From positions 1 through 55,100 of IMG/VR virus record IMGVR_UViG_3300045256_000036: DNA of 55,100 nt; one strand, 5' to 3'. Source of the DNA: a virus. Of this stretch, positions 52,582-55,100 are shown piece after piece (position 1 is the stretch's first letter; every line of letters begins with the position of its first letter). Position numbers and translations under genes: made by a program. The notes beneath the pieces are model-generated. The model ran no database searches. It was not told where the DNA came from and saw nothing but the letters and a program-made list of their open reading frames with translations.

Positions 52582-54941
52582 TGTACTTCCTTTCCGTTTC
52601 TGTTACTACTGACGCTAACCTTGGGCGGCTGCACTCGGTAGTACGTTTGGTTATGTCTCTTGAAGGGAACGAGACCGACTACTTCACTAATATCGTACTC
52701 ATGGGTTCCAATGTAACGACCGAGCCTAACAGGATTCTTGAGTACCTGTAGATGACTGTAACGATCGTCCATGTCTCTGACAACCCAATTGACAATATCA
52801 GAGGCACTAACCTCCTTAGGAGGCTTCTCACTTGAACTAACTTCAACAACGAACTGCTTAAGTGCTTCCATGATAGGATCGCTATCAACGATCGTCATCT
52901 GAACAGCACTAAAGAGAGGAGCGATACACTCCTTCATCTCATCGCCTTTACCCATCGCCTCTCCCATGAGAAGCAACGACTGCTCGAAGTGAACTAGTCG
53001 ATGCGAAGACAGATAGTTGTTATTCCATTTGTGTTCAGCTAACTCCATGAATTTACGAACCATCCGAAGATGATCCATAACCCATAGAGCTCGACCTGTT
53101 CCACTTATCTGTCTTTCATACCACATCGGATCTCGCTGACCCTTAGGAATCGCTTTGAAGTTAAGTCCTAAGGATCTTTGAATGATGTCAGGTTTCCAGA
53201 ACGGACATCGAATGGACGTTATTGCAAACGTACAATCGATAGGCCATGTTCCTGATTCGAGAGTCGTGTAGAGCTTACGCATCTCGACTTTAGGGTCCGG
53301 ATCTGTAACGAGGCGGGCGAGTTCGTCGGACATATGGTCCTTTAGTTCTCTCGACGGCTCTCCCAGATTGTCGCAAACCCACATCCCTGGTGCGTTGGTG
53401 AGCTGAGCGTACCAGTCCTTCTGAGTAGGAGGAGGATTGTCGAGGCTCGGCTTTCCAGTTAGGATAGCTTTCCTCAAGTTGTACAAGAAAGTCTTGCCGG
53501 AGTTCGGTTCCGCTACGACTAGTTCTACAGGCAGCATCAGCCCACGCCACCGCCTCAGCCAAGGCGATAAGTAGAATAATGCGGCCACAACTAATCGAGT
53601 CTGCTCGATCGTCATTCCCGGAAACGGTTGTAGGTTCACACTCTCCAGAGTCTTCAACCATCTCGGCTCTTCCTCGCTATCTCTGGTAAGGAGATCAGGC
53701 GAAATGTGTAGAGGCTCTACTTGACCTGAAAGGAACAGAACACCATCTGTTCCATTGTCGACGAAGCTAATACCTTGAGAGGTTACCTTCGCCAAAGCAG
53801 AGTCTGACAACTGAAAGTAGAAAGCCCTTCTTCCGGCATACGTAACTCTTCTAGGAGTCGTCGTCTTGAGGCCTCCTCCAGAGGCGAACAAGTCAGCGAT
53901 TCTTCCCATGAGCTGAGTATCGGTAGCTCCGACTCCAAACTGGTCCTGTATAAAGGATCCAAAGCTGCTGAGTCGTATCTGCCTGATCTCTGCTGACTCC
54001 CATCTGAACTGATGAAGAATGTGCGTTTGCGAATCCCAGTAGTAGTAACTTCCATTAGCTGGGTCGACAAATCTTCTTCCCCTCGAATCGAGCGCATTAA
54101 GAACAGCACGAGCGGCTTTAACGCAGTCTGATCTCTTAAGGCGTCTCGAATCCAGAAGTCTACGCAACCACGAACGAAGCCTTGGATGTTCTGGAACTCT
54201 TCGCTCGAGGGTGTAAAAAGCTTCGGCTCCTTCAGCAATGAGAAAGTCATCAAGTCCGCGTCGTTCACCTTCTTCTCCATGAGGAATCATAACCTGGCGA
54301 ACTGTAGCACCTTGTTCTTCAAGCCACATAGCTAACTCGAAGGCGGCTCGCTGAACCTCTGACTTGCTGTCGGCATCAGAGTCGAAGCAGATCTCAACCA
54401 GTCGACCCTCCCAGTTGATCTGGAGAAGTTCAGGAGCTACCATCTCCTCGACTTCGTCCATGTCAACTCCACGAAGATCGACCGTTAGCTTCTCGCCGTG
54501 TTCTTTACAAGAACTGATATCGACTTTCAGCTTTCTAGAACGCCAACTGTTAACTCCGCCTAGTGCTATCGTGTCGATACCTTCCTGACACGCTTTAGCT
54601 GCCTTCTTCTCACCTTCAGTAATGCGAAGTGGAAAGCCAGGATCTTGAAAGACTTCAGGATCGATTAGAGGTGGAAGGTATACTCTAGTGATCGATCCGT
54701 TTGGTTGCATGTACCGAATTTCATCACCCTTGATGACTAGAGGCGGGAGAAACCTAATTCGGTAAAAGTCAGGGTAGCGATCTCCTTTGAGATCGAAGTA
54801 GGGGATTAAATATCCTTCCTGGTCATGCTTCGACTTTGAAGCGAACTTATCCAACTCCGTTGCGGTGAGAGAGCGAATTTGCATCGCCTCGATTGTTGAA
54901 TCGGAGAGACCGCTCCGATCAAGATCTTCTTTTGGAGTCAT
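52578..54941 (-). CDS. Primase-helicase (DUF3854 toprim-like plus AAA+ ATPase)
   Basis: A 787-aa protein. Residues about 80-250: toprim-like DUF3854 domain with FPLRITEGEKKAAKACQEG (Glu), IALGGVNSWR, and EICFDSDADSKSEVQ (DxD). Residues about 440-650: superfamily 3 or AAA+ type ATPase with LVVAEPNSGKTFLYNLR (Walker A) and GMWVCDNLG (Walker B-like). C-terminal helical part. This domain pair is found in phage and plasmid replication proteins that start and unwind DNA. Single gene cluster with the 87-aa gene under the 55.0 kb promoter. Confidence 0.8.
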   Translation of the reverse strand: MTPKEDLDRSGLSDSTIEAMQIRSLTATELDKFASKSKHDQEGYLIPYFDLKGDRYPDFYRIRFLPPLVIKGDEIRYMQPNGSITRVYLPPLIDPEVFQDPGFPLRITEGEKKAAKACQEGIDTIALGGVNSWRSRKLKVDISSCKEHGEKLTVDLRGVDMDEVEEMVAPELLQINWEGRLVEICFDSDADSKSEVQRAAFELAMWLEEQGATVRQVMIPHGEEGERRGLDDFLIAEGAEAFYTLERRVPEHPRLRSWLRRLLDSRRLKRSDCVKAARAVLNALDSRGRRFVDPANGSYYYWDSQTHILHQFRWESAEIRQIRLSSFGSFIQDQFGVGATDTQLMGRIADLFASGGGLKTTTPRRVTYAGRRAFYFQLSDSALAKVTSQGISFVDNGTDGVLFLSGQVEPLHISPDLLTRDSEEEPRWLKTLESVNLQPFPGMTIEQTRLVVAALFYLSPWLRRWRGLMLPVELVVAEPNSGKTFLYNLRKAILTGKPSLDNPPPTQKDWYAQLTNAPGMWVCDNLGEPSRELKDHMSDELARLVTDPDPKVEMRKLYTTLESGTWPIDCTFAITSIRCPFWKPDIIQRSLGLNFKAIPKGQRDPMWYERQISGTGRALWVMDHLRMVRKFMELAEHKWNNNYLSSHRLVHFEQSLLLMGEAMGKGDEMKECIAPLFSAVQMTIVDSDPIMEALKQFVVEVSSSEKPPKEVSASDIVNWVVRDMDDRYSHLQVLKNPVRLGRYIGTHEYDISEVVGLVPFKRHNQTYYRVQPPKVSVSSNRNGKEVQ

Positions 54942-54997
54942 GTGATTTCAGCCGGAGCTCCTTGTTGAGTGATTTGATGTTGATGAAGCTCAAGAAA

Positions 54998-55027
54998 ATT
55001 ATAATCTATTTCCCATGGAGTTAACAA
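54998..55027 (-). promoter_or_regulatory. Promoter of the primase operon with an operator-like box
   Basis: Minus strand: TTGTTA (55027-55022), 18-bp spacer containing ACTCCATGGG, TATAAT (55003-54998). The gene start is about 57 nt downstream of the -10. Upstream (55045-55053) there is a further TTCCATGG-like half site. Confidence 0.85.
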
Positions 55028-55064
55028 GCAACTTCAAAAAGGTATTCCATGGTAATGGACTAAG

Positions 55065-55086
55065 CCCGCTTTCATAAAACTCCATA
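55065..55086 (+). repeat. 22-bp direct repeat, right copy
   Basis: Identical to 1-22, then ACAATGGGGGG instead of CCACGGGGGGG. Contains the operator-like AAAACTCCATA (55076-55086). With a circular molecule the two copies would be 36 bp apart and followed by element A. Confidence 0.8.
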
Positions 55087-55100
55087 ACAATGGGGGGTAA

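Noticed and set aside
1-55100. CRISPR array.
   Set aside because: The only regular repeats are the protein-coding 54-bp units, the iterons and the ATGCAC boxes. None has the repeat-spacer spacing of a CRISPR.

Overview
This window reads as an essentially complete genome of an uncultured tailed dsDNA bacteriophage (Caudoviricetes) of siphovirus type. It has HK97/lambda-type head genes (DUF935-like portal, S49 prohead protease, lambda gpD-like decoration protein, lambda gpE-like capsid protein), a tail tube, a tail chaperone with a lambda-type frameshift site, and a short tape measure protein. No tail-sheath gene is visible. Shine-Dalgarno sites and TATAAT promoters indicate a bacterial host, but nothing fixes its phylum. 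Base composition is intermediate, apart from one very GC-rich island near 28.1-28.4 kb. I see no integrase, transposase or CRISPR array. A 22-bp direct repeat lies at the two ends (1-22 and 55065-55086), so the sequence is either a linearised circle or a terminally repeated molecule.

Layout. (i) 239-26.25 kb, minus strand: the late operon, read from about 26.28 kb down to 343. Order: small protein, terminase small and large subunits, a block of membrane, adhesin and lysis genes, portal, protease, decoration, capsid, connectors, tail tube, chaperone, tape measure, tail tip, fibres, glycosyltransferase, membrane protein. It ends in two long hairpins. (ii) 26.3-28.7 kb: a mostly non-coding control region. 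It holds an AT-rich element flanked by G and C runs, a 27-bp perfect inverted repeat, 13-bp iterons, one small helix-turn-helix gene, two tiny membrane peptides, an array of hairpins, and a GC-rich island with seven ATGCAC boxes. (iii) 28.6-36.3 kb, plus strand: about twenty small accessory (probably early) genes from three similar promoters, punctuated by unusual tRNA-like RNA elements, ending in a bidirectional terminator. (iv) 36.3-54.9 kb, minus strand: three operons. One runs from the 55.0 kb promoter (primase-helicase). One runs from 52.25 kb (HTH protein, tRNA-Ile, RuvC-like nuclease, SNF2-like helicase). One runs from 49.2 kb (Cas4-like nuclease, Sak4-like ATPase, ssDNA-binding protein, then QueC, QueD, QueE, FolE). 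A fourth promoter at 42.2 kb drives a DpdA-like transglycosylase, a UDG-DNA polymerase I fusion, a sugar epimerase and a ThyX-like protein.

How it works together. FolE, QueD, QueE and QueC make the 7-deazaguanine preQ0 from GTP. The DpdA-like enzyme would insert it into phage DNA, a known shield against host restriction. All eight recognisable promoters carry a CTCC(C)ATGG-type box inside the -35/-10 spacer, and promoter-free copies occur elsewhere, which points to one DNA-binding protein controlling the whole genome. Three proteins sharing a YQxVYNxL helix-turn-helix are candidate regulators.

Most unusual content: (a) at least six compact RNA elements on the plus strand, and a larger one in the late operon, with a tRNA acceptor stem, a D-loop-like GG and a canonical T-arm but no normal anticodon arm; (b) two inverted copies of a ~160-bp AT-rich element at the two ends of the late operon; (c) the 27-bp palindrome, iterons and ATGCAC island, which look like a replication origin.
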